64,000 nucleotides of DNA. Origin: Galeopsis tetrahit (lineage: Eukaryota > Streptophyta > Magnoliopsida > Lamiales > Lamiaceae). Within the stretch, counting starts at the first letter, position 1. The number at the start of each line of letters is the position of its first letter. Both the position numbers and the translations under genes were made by a program. The notes beneath the pieces are model-generated. The model ran no database searches, was not told the DNA's origin, and was given only the letters and a program-made list of their open reading frames with translations. Positions 48,600 to 59,356 of this stretch are shown in pieces. The stretch spans positions 85,880,472 through 85,944,471 of the forward strand of contig OY776122.1 in NCBI GenBank assembly GCA_963675135.1, read 5' to 3'.

Positions 48600-49065
48600 G
48601 GACTAGACAATTGCATGTGATATGTTGATAGGACAATGTGAAAGAGCAAAATTGTCATGTGAAACGGTTACAGGGCAACGTGAAACGGTTACAGGGCAAC
48701 GTGAAACGCTAACAGGACAATGTGAAACGGTAACAAGCTTAAGTGAAACGCTAACAAGACAATGTGAAACGGTAATAATGAAGACAATTGCATGTGAAAC
48801 GCTAACATGACAATGTGGACTAGACAATTGCATGTGATATCTGATACAATAAAGTGGACTAGACAATTGCATGTGATATGTTGATAGGACAGTGTGAAAG
48901 AGCAAAATTGTCATGTGAAACACTAACAGGGCAACGTGAAACGGTTACTGGGCAACGTGAAACGCTAACAGGACAATGTGAAACGGTAACAAGCTTAAGT
49001 GAAACGCTAACAGGACAATGTGAAACGGCAATATTGAAGACAACTCCGACTTTATTTACAAGGCA
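48600..49065. repeat. Higher-order minisatellite (~20-bp units in a ~250-bp duplication)
   Basis: Units of about 20 bp such as GTGAAACGGTTACAGGGCAA and GTGAAACGCTAACAGGACAA are arrayed at 48658-48800 and again at 48915-49035. Each block is preceded by the same GTGGACTAGACAATTGCATG...TGTTGATAGGACA leader (48599 and 48853). Frames through it are periodic artefacts. Confidence 0.9.
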
Positions 49066-49079
49066 ATAATGAAGACAAT

Positions 49080-49334
49080 TGTTTGCCCCCTTTTTATTTT
49101 TACTTGCCGATGGAGTTTCTTGGAACAAATTTCGGGAGACATTTTGCGACTTGTTCAGAAATAGGATCTTGATTAAGATCCGGAGAAAATTGAGAGTGTT
49201 GTGCGTTTGAAAATTCCTCAGAATTTGAAAGAGAAGGATTAAAATAAGATCCAAAATTTGGATAATCTTGAGAGTTTGAAAAATTTGGATAATCTTGAGA
49301 GTTTGAAAAAAAAATTGGGATAATTTGGATCCAT
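49080..49334 (-). pseudogene. Remnant of a PIF/Harbinger-associated ORF N-terminus
   Basis: From an ATG at 49334 on the minus strand the sequence begins MDPNYPNF. After a homopolymer frameshift (nine T's) it continues as a repeated NSQDYPNF motif, then Asn/Ser/Gln-rich sequence, and stops near 49,090. This resembles the disordered N-terminus of the Myb/SANT-like ORF of plant PIF/Harbinger elements (from memory). The DNA-binding domain itself is absent. Confidence 0.55.
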
Positions 49335-49823
49335 AATAGCTAGAAATATTAGATGATAAAAAAGAGAATTTTAGTTTGTGTTTCAAAATAGCTCGATATT
49401 GGACTCTATTTATAGAGAAAAAAAAATTACGAATTTTGATATATATATATATATATATTTAATACATATTATTTTCAATATCTACAAATCTAATTATATC
49501 ATACAAAAAATTACAAACAACCAATGAAATTGTGACATTTGGCATATTAATTAATATTATTAAATTGATGACCTTAGGTTGGCCATCCAACCCAAATCAC
49601 GCAAATGTCAATAGTTTTCTATTATTTTAATATTATAAAATTTGTCCACTTCCTATGACATTTTGGTGACATTTTGGTGGAGGGCACTAATGAGGATGGT
49701 CTTAGGCCAAGAGCTAGATAGATACGTAAGTGGCAACTAAACATGCTTTTTCTGTCCTTGGGAGGCGGCCCATGGAGTGGGCAATGAAAATTGATTAAAT
49801 TGTAACTTTAAATTTGTTGTACG

Positions 49824-50870
49824 CAAGGGCGCAGCCAGAAATTATTTTAGGATGGGCTAAAATCCATAAATGAATACACATATAAAAAAATATTTACATT
49901 AGTTTCGCCCTACAATTTTTCAATCGATAGAATTTATCGATAATAGAATCAGAATTTATCGATTTTTCAAACAATTTCCTTTCAATATAGACAACCATAG
50001 AATCTAATGAATAATCACTCTCCATCTAATTTCGAAGAACACTCTTAACAAGTTTCATAACAGAATGTGCTCGTTCGGTCATGGCAGTGGTAACACGAAG
50101 TGTTAAAATAAGGTGAACTAATCTCGTAATCAAAAGCATACACTTCCACCCTTTTTGTCTCGATTAACTTTTCGAATAATACATAAATAATTGACAAATT
50201 TTGATTTTTTTTTTAAAAAGACGTATCAAATGAAAACTTTATTGAGAAGACATATTAAATTTGCAATGCTGCAATTCAAGTCTCAGACGGATCACCTCTT
50301 GATTATAAATAAAATCGACATTAAATAACGTGGAGTTGTTTTTGAGATCCAGACATCACTTAATTTAAGAAGTTTCACTTTCTCATCTTTTGAATCTACT
50401 ATTGATTTCAGTCAATATTTGAATATTTATTTTCGAAAACGACAATTTTTTTTTTATTGAAGGGTATCAGAAATACCCCATTAAAACGAAATAACAACAA
50501 TTAGAAAATAAAAATACAGATGTAAACACCTTTTATTATTAAAGACATCAACTCGTCAATATGAAAGTCATTGGCTCAAATTTGATATGCTTTTTTACAT
50601 TGTAAGTTTAAAATTGTGGATTTAATTTAGAATTTATTATTTAATATTTAGAATTTGTTATTTTATTTTATTGAAATTTTAAATTATATAAATAATTAAA
50701 TATTAATATTTTACAAATAATTTAATAAAAATGAATAAGTTTTTGGTAAAGACTTTCTCTTATGCGTCCAACAGGAGTGACTGGTTTTAATTTGGTTGAC
50801 TGTTAATTGTTTAAAAAAAAAAATCAGGGTAGCTATAGCCGACCATAGCCTCAATGTTGCTCCGTCCTTG
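49824..50870. mobile_element. hAT-type non-autonomous element (GGCGGA family)
   Basis: Starts CAAGGGCGCAGCCAGAAATT and ends GCTCCGTCCTTG. The flanking 8-mers GTTGTACG and ATTGTATG agree at six positions, suggesting an aged 8-bp duplication. Related to the elements at 37122 and 38483. Confidence 0.7.
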
Positions 50871-51323
50871 ATTGTATGTAGTAATTGAAGCTCACCAAAC
50901 TATAAGTTGATGAAAAACCCAAAAAAATATCAATTTAATTCTTATATAATATTCAATTAAAACACACAAAAATATATAATAATCTCTACTCATCAATAAC
51001 ATATGATACAAAATATTTTACAATAGAAAATTCAAATTTAATTGATTTAGTAGATTAAATTATAAGTATGCGTGTAAAGATGATTTATTTGTGTGGTCTA
51101 TATATATTATGCTCAATAAAATTAAGCTTATTGAAAATAAAGTTGACTGTCATCAGAATAATTAATTAAGCACCATGTTGGACTAACTCATGAAATAAAG
51201 TCGAAGTTGAAAAAAACTCTTGGAATAAAGTCAAGTCGATCCTTTTGACCCATATTCCAGGTTGGTCAACTCCCCTCCAGATTTTATGTTTACAATAAAA
51301 AAGTGACAATATTAAAAAATATA
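50871..51323. other. Intergenic AT-rich DNA
   Basis: No supported feature. Confidence 0.5.
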
Positions 51324-51616
51324 CTCCCTCAGTTCAATTTTATTATGTCGTATTACAGTTCACATCTTACAATGTCGTATTACAACAAAGGCATTGGCTC
51401 ATGGACGTTTTAAGGCAATGGTAACAAGACAACGAGGGTTTTAAGATATCTGTATATGTTTTTATAAGCATACTCATTCTTTTACTGACTATAAAAAAAT
51501 TAAAAAAAGTTTGTGTATCGCATGGGTGAAAATCTAGTCAATAAAATATGTGTTTTTTTTTTTTTTTTTTCTGTCCTCTAAGCCTAGTCCAGTTGATGGA
51601 CCAGGACTCGAGGGAG
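51324..51616. mobile_element. Stowaway-like MITE
   Basis: Starts CTCCCTCAGTTCAATT and ends CTCGAGGGAG, between TA at 51322-51323 and 51617-51618. The inverted ends match only over about 10 bp, so it is older or rearranged. Confidence 0.6.
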
Positions 51617-51903
51617 TATTAGTTATTGGATTTCTAAAACACGCCAATATATCTTTAGTCTATAAGACTAACTAATTGAAAATATCTAAAAACGTAGAGC
51701 TTCATCCTTTACTTGCATAAATATAGAAGATTAGCCTGTTTAATTGCATTATTTTCTGTCCCATATATCTGCATCACAAAAAGATAGATTGATAATTAAT
51801 AAACCAACTAAATATTGATTTTAATTTCCCAGTTAATTTTATGCAATCAAAGCTATATAATATAATATAAATATACATAGACTATTAATGTTATCATGTA
51901 TAC

Positions 51904-54269
51904 CTCCCAAGCATCATGAGCGTGGCCTGTGGATTGGTTTCAGGGGAATTATAAAAGGTTGAACCATCAATCACGCGTAGGGGTGTGCACCGGTCCAGAA
52001 TCGGACCGGACCTGGACCGGGACCGGAATTATAAAATTTTACGGACCGGAGACCGGACCGGAATTAATCCGGTCCAGACCGGACCGGACCGGAAAATTCC
52101 GGTCCGGTCCGGGTTTGGACCGGTTGGACCGGATTTTTTTATTTTTTTTAATTTTTAATTTTTTTTTTTAATTTTATGGATGCAAGAACAAAATTGATGA
52201 ATTTGTGTATGAAAATTAAAGTGTTTCTTTTCATTACGCCAATGTGAATTTTATTTACATTATTATTAATGATCTTTTGACCCTAAAAAAAATTAAATAT
52301 GTTTGTTAAATTATATATTTGCAAAAAATGTAATAGATCTCAACACATTTTCACCAATTACTTGGTTTTAAAAAATAATTGAGAGTGCATTAGTAAAAAA
52401 AAAAAAAAAAAATTAAACAAAAAAATTAAACAAAAAAAATTCCGGTCCAAAACCGGTCCGGACCGGAAAATTCCGGTCTTGGACCGGACCGGACCGGAAG
52501 ACCGGAATCCAAAATTTGCCGGACCGGAGACCGGACCGGAATCTAACCGGTCGGTCCGGTTCCGGTCCGGTTCCGGTCATTTTTCCGGTCCGGTTTTTTT
52601 TTGAACACTCCTAATCACGCGCAAAGAGTCCACACCCATCACTCTGTATTCGAAATCCACGATCCGACCCACTTGACACCCTCCATGGTAATGCCACATG
52701 GTCATCACACTGTCTACGCAAAACTGCTCCCACGAATCAAATAGTTGATTGGGTGCTTTTTCTTACTGTTTCTAGAAAGTTCCAACCTTAACTCCATTAG
52801 TGATTTGAATGTGGTGTTGGGGTATCGATATTCGGAGAAAGCCTTCGATTTGACTACTCTTCTGATGATCTCCATCCCCTTCATACACCTTTGAAGGTCT
52901 CTCGAGTCCTGGAAGTAGTTGAACGTCACACTCGGATTCTCATCCGGGTCATTGCTTTGGAGCTCCAAATACCCCGTAGAGAAGGGTCGGGCCACCTTTT
53001 CCAGGATCAATGTTGATTGGACAAGGCTTTGATTGCTGGAAAAAAAACCTGACCCGAAGAATCCGCCCAGTTCTTCCACGTAACACCCAATATCATTTGT
53101 AATACCTACCACCTTAACGAGGGAATTTTCAACAGGTCTAGGGGAAGGTATTAACACTCCATTCGTTGGGTTATATATCGGACATGCCTAGGACCACCAT
53201 TGGATGGTCCAATATTACATTTATTTTGTGGGCCATGAGATGATGGGCCGGCCCAATACCGCTCAACATCAATAGTTGTGGGCTCCCCAATGCACCAGCT
53301 GAAAGAATGATCTCACTCAAAGAATTGTTGGTCAGTAGTGTTGTGTGGTTGGCTGCTTTTGAGTCTGTGAACACCACGCCGTAAGCCTTGGGTTTTAGTC
53401 CTACCAAATTGCAAATTGAGTTTGTCACTGTTAGTTGTTATAAAACAAATGAGATCACCTTCCAACTTTGGTGTTCCACATCTTATTCCACTATATGAAT
53501 TAAAAAGTAATCAACGTTTTATAATATTGCAGACGACACGTGCTAAAAATTCAGTAGGGTGAAATACCAGTGGAACAGGGAAATCGGTCTGGTTATAACG
53601 AATCATTTGCATGTACGTAAATGGTTCTACATATATAAGCCCAACTCATTATTCATATACGGTTAGTACGAACAAATAATTTAATAAATTAGTAATGAAT
53701 CTGACCTGGTAAAGTCTCAAATAAGATTTGGTGTACGGATGCATGTAAAAAAACAGAAATTAAGGTTTGATTAGCATACTCCAACAAATCAGCGGCACTA
53801 TGTCTATAGCCATTCTCATCAATAATTGAACCTCCAATTTTAGTCCCTTGCAAATGCTCATATGTGAATCCATTGTACGGTGAAACTCCGGCTTCCACCA
53901 AATCGTCCCTCATCGCTGCTTGCCACTCAAACAATTGCGGTCGAAATACCACTTTCCTCTCCACCCACTCATACGACTCGTTCACTAGCTGTGGGTCCAA
54001 ACCCACCTCTCGCACGAACTCACTCTCCGCACTCGAATAGAATCCCGCGTTAATAGCAGTGCCTCCACCCAGGATCCGCGCGCGTTGGTTGGGAACACCG
54101 TCCGTTGAGACAAATTGTTGTGCGTCCGAGCTAGGGGAAGTGTCCTGTAATGTCGATACAAAACTCGTCATACGAGTTATGTTGGGGTATGGAAGGCCAC
54201 CCCTCTCTAAAAGTAGTACTTTTGAGGTGGCGGAGAGCGTCGCTGCCACCGCACAACCTGCGGGTCCAC
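51904..54269 (-). pseudogene. GMC oxidoreductase pseudogene 3, truncated by a retroelement
   Basis: Exon 3 is 51904-53400 (including a 636-bp hAT insertion) and exon 2 is 53706-54269, a clean ~190-codon FAD-domain stretch reaching GPAGCAVAATLSAT at its 5' side. There the coding sequence is cut exactly at the start of the LTR at 54270, and no upstream exon was found in the window. Lesions in exon 3: a 4-bp ATAT insertion (about 53,173) after GMSD, a 2-bp insertion near 52,740 before the active-site region, and the hAT insertion in the VIDGSTF codons. Exon 2 shows no stop, so inactivation by insertion may be recent. Same family as pseudogenes 1 and 2. Confidence 0.9.
51978..52613. mobile_element. 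hAT-type element with CCGGTCC repeats, inside a GMC exon
   Basis: Ends TAGGGGTGTGCACCGGTCC and ...GAACACTCCTA, with perfect 8-bp duplication ATCACGCG (51970-51977, 52614-52621). Both arms are packed with GGACCGGACCGG / CCGGTCCGG repeats, in effect long GC-rich inverted repeats around an AT-rich core. It disrupts the DGSTF-encoding exon of GMC pseudogene 3. Confidence 0.9.
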
Positions 54270-54570
54270 TGATTCGGGTGGAATTTACGCATTTTAGAGC
54301 CACGTGTGAAGCATGTTTTTTTATGAGATTTCATTGATTTATGCTTTGATTATAATGATTTGAGCCAAAACGAGAGAAAGGTTGTGTTTTGTCAATTTTG
54401 TAGAAAATACGATGGAATTTGAGAAAAACACCAACCACAATTTACTGGATCAGGAAGAGGATTGCACCGTTGGGTTCGTCTCGAAAAATGGAGTGGAATA
54501 GCCGAAAGAATTGAGTCAATCAGACAACTGAGACGAAAGATATGCACGAAACAAATTTAGAGTGCCCAGC

Positions 54571-54908
54571 AACTCGGCCGAGCTAGCCAACTCGGCCGAG
54601 CCCCTGATCAAGGCAGATTCTGGAACCAATTTCCATCCGGCCGAGTGCGAGGAAAAGTTTGGAGAGACAACTCGGCCGAGTTGGACCACTCGGCCGAGTT
54701 GGACCACTCGGCCGAGGTACTGAAGGATGCAGAATTTGGAACCATTTGCCACTCGGCCGAGCTCCCTGACTCGGCCGAGCTGCTGAACAAAGTTTGGACG
54801 CTGGAATCAATTGCACTCGGCCGAGTGGGGCAACTCGGCCGAGCCCTGAAGATTTTGGCCACGATTTTAACACCCCAACTCGGCCGAGCTGTCCCACTCG
54901 GCCGAGTC
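54571..54908. repeat. CTCGGCCGAG palindrome array in LTR copy 3
   Basis: Twelve CGGCCGAG sites, eleven of them full CTCGGCCGAG and many extended to ACTCGGCCGAGT, at 10-60-bp spacing. The array ends 86 bp before the TATA box. It is equivalent in position to the CCCGGCCGGG array of LTR copy 2. Confidence 0.95.
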
Positions 54909-55457
54909 ACCTTTGTTCTCGGAGCCTTTTGCATATTTTGTCCAATTTCCAAGGACCTAAGTGCAATTTTCACCCTTAAGCCCTACCCCAACACTATATA
55001 AGCCCTCATTCTTGAAACCCAAGACATTCTCCCCCAATTCCTAAAATTCCACACATAGTTACACATACTTGGAGGTGTTTTGGCCATTTACTCTTCATTT
55101 CTCCATCAAATCAAGGAAGAAAGGATGCAATAGCTTGGAAATTCAATTCTCTACCACATTCTAGACTAAGCTTCCTCTTTCCCCTTTCTTTTTACATTAG
55201 TTATTCCATTTGATTTTGTAATTTGACTATGCTAATTAGTGGCTAGAACACTTTTGGTTCTAGGGCTATGTTTATACTTTGGATGATGTTTGTGAATTAA
55301 TTTCTTGTTTATTTGGTGGTTGTGTTGCTATTTCTATTTGAATGCTTAACTTTCATTGCAAGACATGTTGTCAATGGCCATGATAATATGTTTTATTTAT
55401 TGTTAATTGAAATTGTATTGAGAAATCTCTTTCATTAATCGTATTTAAGCATTTGAC

Positions 55458-56136
55458 TAGGGTTGGCAATGGAGCGGGTAAAAACCCGGACCCGCATAAA
55501 TCCGGCCCGTACGGGGCGGGTAAATACCCGGTCAACGAATACCCGCCGGGTATGGGACGGGTAATGGGATTACATATACCCGACTCGACTTCGACCCGTA
55601 TATATATATATATATATATATATTAATTTAAAAATTAATATATATATATATATAATATTAATTTATTAATTCTCCCCTCTCCATTGGTAAGGCATCTAAC
55701 AATTCTAACTAATTAGATTATATAGAGTGGTTGTAGGATTTATTGATTTACTGTACTTTTCTGCGGATTTAGGATGGCTTCTAAAATTGCAGTCGATTTA
55801 CTCTATTTTAAAAAAAGACTTAGATCCTTAGATTATTTATTTATTTTGTGATTAGTTGTTTATAACTTTATGTTATATTTAAAATTTTATGATTTATTTG
55901 ATGTTGGAATTAATATTTTATTGTAGTTTTAAGAGTTGATTTTAATGTGCTATTTTTTTAAATAAATAGATTTAAAAAAAAAGTGATGGCGGGGCGGGTT
56001 TACCCGCCGGGTTCACGGGGCAAAACGGGGCGGGTATTGAAGCGGGGCAGGGCGGATAACGGGTCTAAAAAAGTTTGGCGGGGCGGGTCCTGGGAAAGGC
56101 CAAACCCGTCCCATACCCGCCCCGTTGCCAACCCTA
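55458..56136. mobile_element. hAT-type MITE nested in the LTR
   Basis: Starts TAGGGTTGGCAATGG and ends GTTGCCAACCCTA, with perfect 8-bp duplication CATTTGAC (55450-55457, 56137-56144). Arms are rich in GGCGGGT/ACCCGCC and the core is AT-rich with a TA microsatellite. Inserted after the LTR, since it is absent from LTR copies 1 and 2. Confidence 0.92.
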
Positions 56137-56691
56137 CATTTGACCCAATATTATTGTAAGCTCGAGAGAGAGGATCAATTGTTGGGAGGGTATTAGATGA
56201 TCTTAGGACCCTTTTTTAGGTTTATTATGTATGCTAAGTAGAGATACTAGTTTGTGTGATAATTCTCTTGGATTAATTGGATCGAGAGAACTTTTAATTC
56301 ATCATTTCGTGATCAACCCTATAGTAATCAACACAACACCACTTAAATAGGTCTTTGATCATAAATTGAACCCTTAGTGTGACATATGCCTTGGAACCTA
56401 CCTTTCTTTTTTTGAGTTTCAATCGTTTTCCATCTCGTTTCTTGGTTTGCATGTTCATTGATCGATTCTACATTACTCTTTTAATTGTTTACTTGTGACA
56501 CTTGGTAGATAATTTAGGGGTAATTCACCACATTCAATTTATCGATCGCATCTAAATAGAATTCCGTCAACAAACTACACTTTTACGCTATACCTCCTCG
56601 TGGGATCGACCTCGTACTTACTTCACTACGATAGACACCGTATACTTGCGGTCGTTTATTCTAGCGTTGTAGAATACGTGAATCAAGTTTA

Positions 56692-56709
56692 TGGCGCCGT
56701 TACCGGGGA
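56692..56709 (+). promoter_or_regulatory. Primer-binding site (tRNA-Asp type)
   Basis: TGGCGCCGTTACCGGGGA lies 6 bp after the 5' LTR. It matches the complement of the plant tRNA-Asp(GUC) 3' end at all but one position, as usual for Athila-type elements (family knowledge). Confidence 0.85.
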
Positions 56710-56896
56710 GGTTTTATAGCACTTGAGTGTAGGTTGATAGAGTTTTAGTCTAGACATTTTACTTGTTTTTCTTATTCTCGAAAATCCAAAAATATTTGTG
56801 TTTGTTACTCTTAAGCTTACTTGCGATTCTCACTTTCGTTTGATCCTTTGCTAGATATGGTTTATGATCACACGATCTAGGAGGAATCAATAAGAA

Positions 56897-59356
56897 GTGT
56901 TGCCCTTGGATCCGAAGATCGAAGCCAATTGTAGAAGAAGGAACGCCGAAAGAAGAAGGATCGAATTAGAAGAGATGAATCGTAGGGATAATCCGATTTT
57001 TGAAGAGGTCGACGAGGAAGTTGGAAATCAAGGGTTTGATGGATTTGTTGAGGAACCGAATGGGAATGGGGGAAATCGGCCACAAATAGTATTGAGAGAC
57101 CACTTCCGTCCTATTCCAAGACCTTATGGAGGAGCGGGTCGGGAACCCGTTGACGCTCATAATTTTGAGCTCAAACCGGCGTTGATCATGATGGTCCAAA
57201 ACAACCAATTCGGAGGGTTGTTGAAGGAGGATCCCAACCTCCATTTATCTCAATTCTTGGAGATAAGTGGGACGGTGAAGATAAACCGAGTCCCTAAAGA
57301 CTACATTCGTCTTCAATTGTTCCCTTTCTCACTCCGTGATCGTGCAAAACAATGGTACATGTCTCTTGATCTAAGGACGATAGAGAATTGAAATGATTTG
57401 GTGGATGCTTTCCTAATGAAGTATTTTCACCCAAGCAAAACCATTCAAATACGGGGGGAAATATCTTCATTCCGACAAGATGAGGATGAATCATTAGCCG
57501 AGGCATGGGACCGCTTCAAAGACCTTATAAGAAGTTGTCCTCAACACGGGTTTTCAAGGGATAAAATCATTTGTTATTTCTACAACGGTATGGATCACCA
57601 TACGAGAGGGATGGTAGATGCTTCAACCGGTGGAGGGTCTTTGTTGGAACAGACGACGGATGAGGGTTATGTGCTCTTGGAGGAGATGGCGAAGAACGGG
57701 AACCAATGGCCATCCGAGAGAAGACAAAACCGAAAGATTGCCTCAACCCAAGAGTCGGAAGATTTTGCAACTTTATCCAACAAGATGGATAAGTTAACTT
57801 CTCTAATGAAGGCAAATGCATTAGTGGGGCCTAGTGATGAGCAATGTGAAGAAGCCCACTACATGAACAATCAAAGAGATAGGCAATTTAGAGAGAGGGG
57901 TTGGAACGAGAGGCAAGCCCGTGAGAGTCTTTCCAATCCAAACCAATATCATCCGAATTTGAGGTATCATGAGAATTTCTCCTATGCTAACCCAAGGAAT
58001 GCCATTCAACCACCACCAAACTTCAATGTGAGGGATGAGATGATCATTGACCCCTCACCAAAGCCATCCTTGGAAGAGATGTTTGGTGCATTCATGGGAG
58101 AAACAAAAAATTTCATGAGAGAGACTAAGAACAATGTGGCAAAGGTATGGCAAAGACTTGATGAGCATGGTGAAATGATCAAGGATGTGACTACCCATAT
58201 GAAAGCTATGGAGAAGCAAATGGGCCAACTTGCCAACATAATTGGAAAGCAACACGTTTCGGGGCAATTCCCCTCTAACACGGAGCTCAATCCCAAGGAG
58301 CAATGCAAAGCCATAACGTTAAGAAGTGGGACAAGCTACGAAGGGCCCAAGATTCCATTAGAGGAGGAAGTGGTAATGGCACCCGAGGGTGTTGACAAAG
58401 GAGATGGCCAAGTGAAAGAGAAGCAAGAAGAGAAAAAAGGGGAGAAGAAGAGTGGGGAGACAATCCCTCCACAAAACAAAGGCAAGAATGTAGTGCCTCT
58501 CCCATATCCTCAAAGGATGAAGAAGAAGAGCTTGGATAGCAAGTTTGCGGAGATGTTCAAGAAGCTCCATATTAATATCCCTTTCGCCGAAGCTCTTGAA
58601 CAAATACCACATTACTTCAAATTCTTGAAGGAAATAATGTCAAACAAGAGGGAAATGGAGGCGTATGAGACGGTGCACTTAACCGAACAATGTAGCTCCA
58701 TAATTCAAGCTAAGCTACCTCCAAAGCTTAGGGATCCCGGATCCTTCACTTTATCATGCACCATTGGAGATGGAGGTACATTAAGAGCATTATGTGATTC
58801 GGGAGCTAGTATAAATCTTATGCCTTTGTCCCTCTTTAAGACTCTTGGTTTAGTAGAGCTCACACCAACTACAATGAACCTCCAATTGGCGGATAGGTCG
58901 ATGACATACCCTATGGGTATAGAGGAGGATGTATTAGTCAAAATCGACAAGTTTATCTTTCCGGTAGACTTTGTGGTTTTGGATATGGAGGAGGACAAAA
59001 ACATCACATTGATATTGGGAAGGCCATTTCTAGCAACCGGAGGGGCCATAATTGATGTGAGGAATGGAGAGTTGGAGCTTCGAATGAACCAAGAGATAGT
59101 TATGTTTGACATGTATAGAACTATCAAACTCCGGAATGATGAAGATAGGGAAAATGGGAGCCCCAAGGGAGATCACCCTCCAATGCCCATGAAAGAGGTG
59201 GTGGGAGAAGATTTGAAGGTTAATTTTGTGAAAGAAGACCCCAAAGTGGAAGAAAGAGAATTGAAGATGGGCAAGAAGGCCAAGTTTGGGGGAGTTTTCA
59301 ATTTCTTGAAAACTCCCCCAAATCAAGAAAAGCTACTTGTGCAAGCTTGGGAGTGA
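56897..59356 (+). pseudogene. gag-protease frame of the Athila-like element, one nonsense codon
   Basis: One frame runs from about 56897 to 59356 with a single in-frame TGA at 57389, giving 164- and 652-codon parts. The N-terminal half is a Ty3-type retrotransposon gag domain (LFPFSLRDRAKQWY, then NDLVDAFLMKYF and FRQDEDESLAEAWDRFK), which packages RNA in virus-like particles. A coiled, charged middle follows. Near codons 560-690 of the combined frame lies a retropepsin-like aspartic protease with LCDSGASINLMP as catalytic Asp motif and ILGRPFLATGGAIIDV as the flap/second strand. No CCHC zinc knuckle is evident. The frame ends at a stop at 59354-59356, where RT would be expected to follow. 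Apart from the nonsense codon the frame is well preserved. Confidence 0.88.

Larger units (their letters stand above)
48277..49701. mobile_element. PIF/Harbinger-type non-autonomous element
   Basis: Termini GACCATCCTCATTAGTG (48277-48293) and its complement (49685-49701) are flanked by TTA (48274-48276, 49702-49704), the PIF/Harbinger target. 1425 bp. The interior has a two-level minisatellite (48600-49065) and, on the minus strand, a broken remnant of the DNA-binding ORF usual in this class. No transposase. Confidence 0.85.
54270..56685 (+). mobile_element. 5' LTR of the Athila-like element (LTR copy 3)
   Basis: Begins TGATTCGGGTGGAATTTACG and ends TACGTGAATCA, colinear with the two solo LTRs. 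After removing a nested 679-bp hAT element and its 8-bp duplication it is about 1.73 kb. TATATAA at 54995-55001 is the likely U3/R promoter, with CTCGGCCGAG palindromes upstream. Confidence 0.93.

Noticed and set aside
48600..49065. CRISPR-like array
   Set aside because: Units are degenerate, contiguous without unique spacers, and lie in a plant transposon.
48603..49069. Apparent repeat protein (TGQRETVTGQRET...)
   Set aside because: Periodic translation of a 20-bp minisatellite; no conserved ends or start context.
54516..55001. ORFs with repeated SAEL/LGRV units
   Set aside because: Translation of the CTCGGCCGAG array in the 5' LTR; not a repeat protein.
57567..59326. Minus-strand ORFs opposite the gag-protease frame
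   Set aside because: Shadows of the well-supported plus-strand frame.
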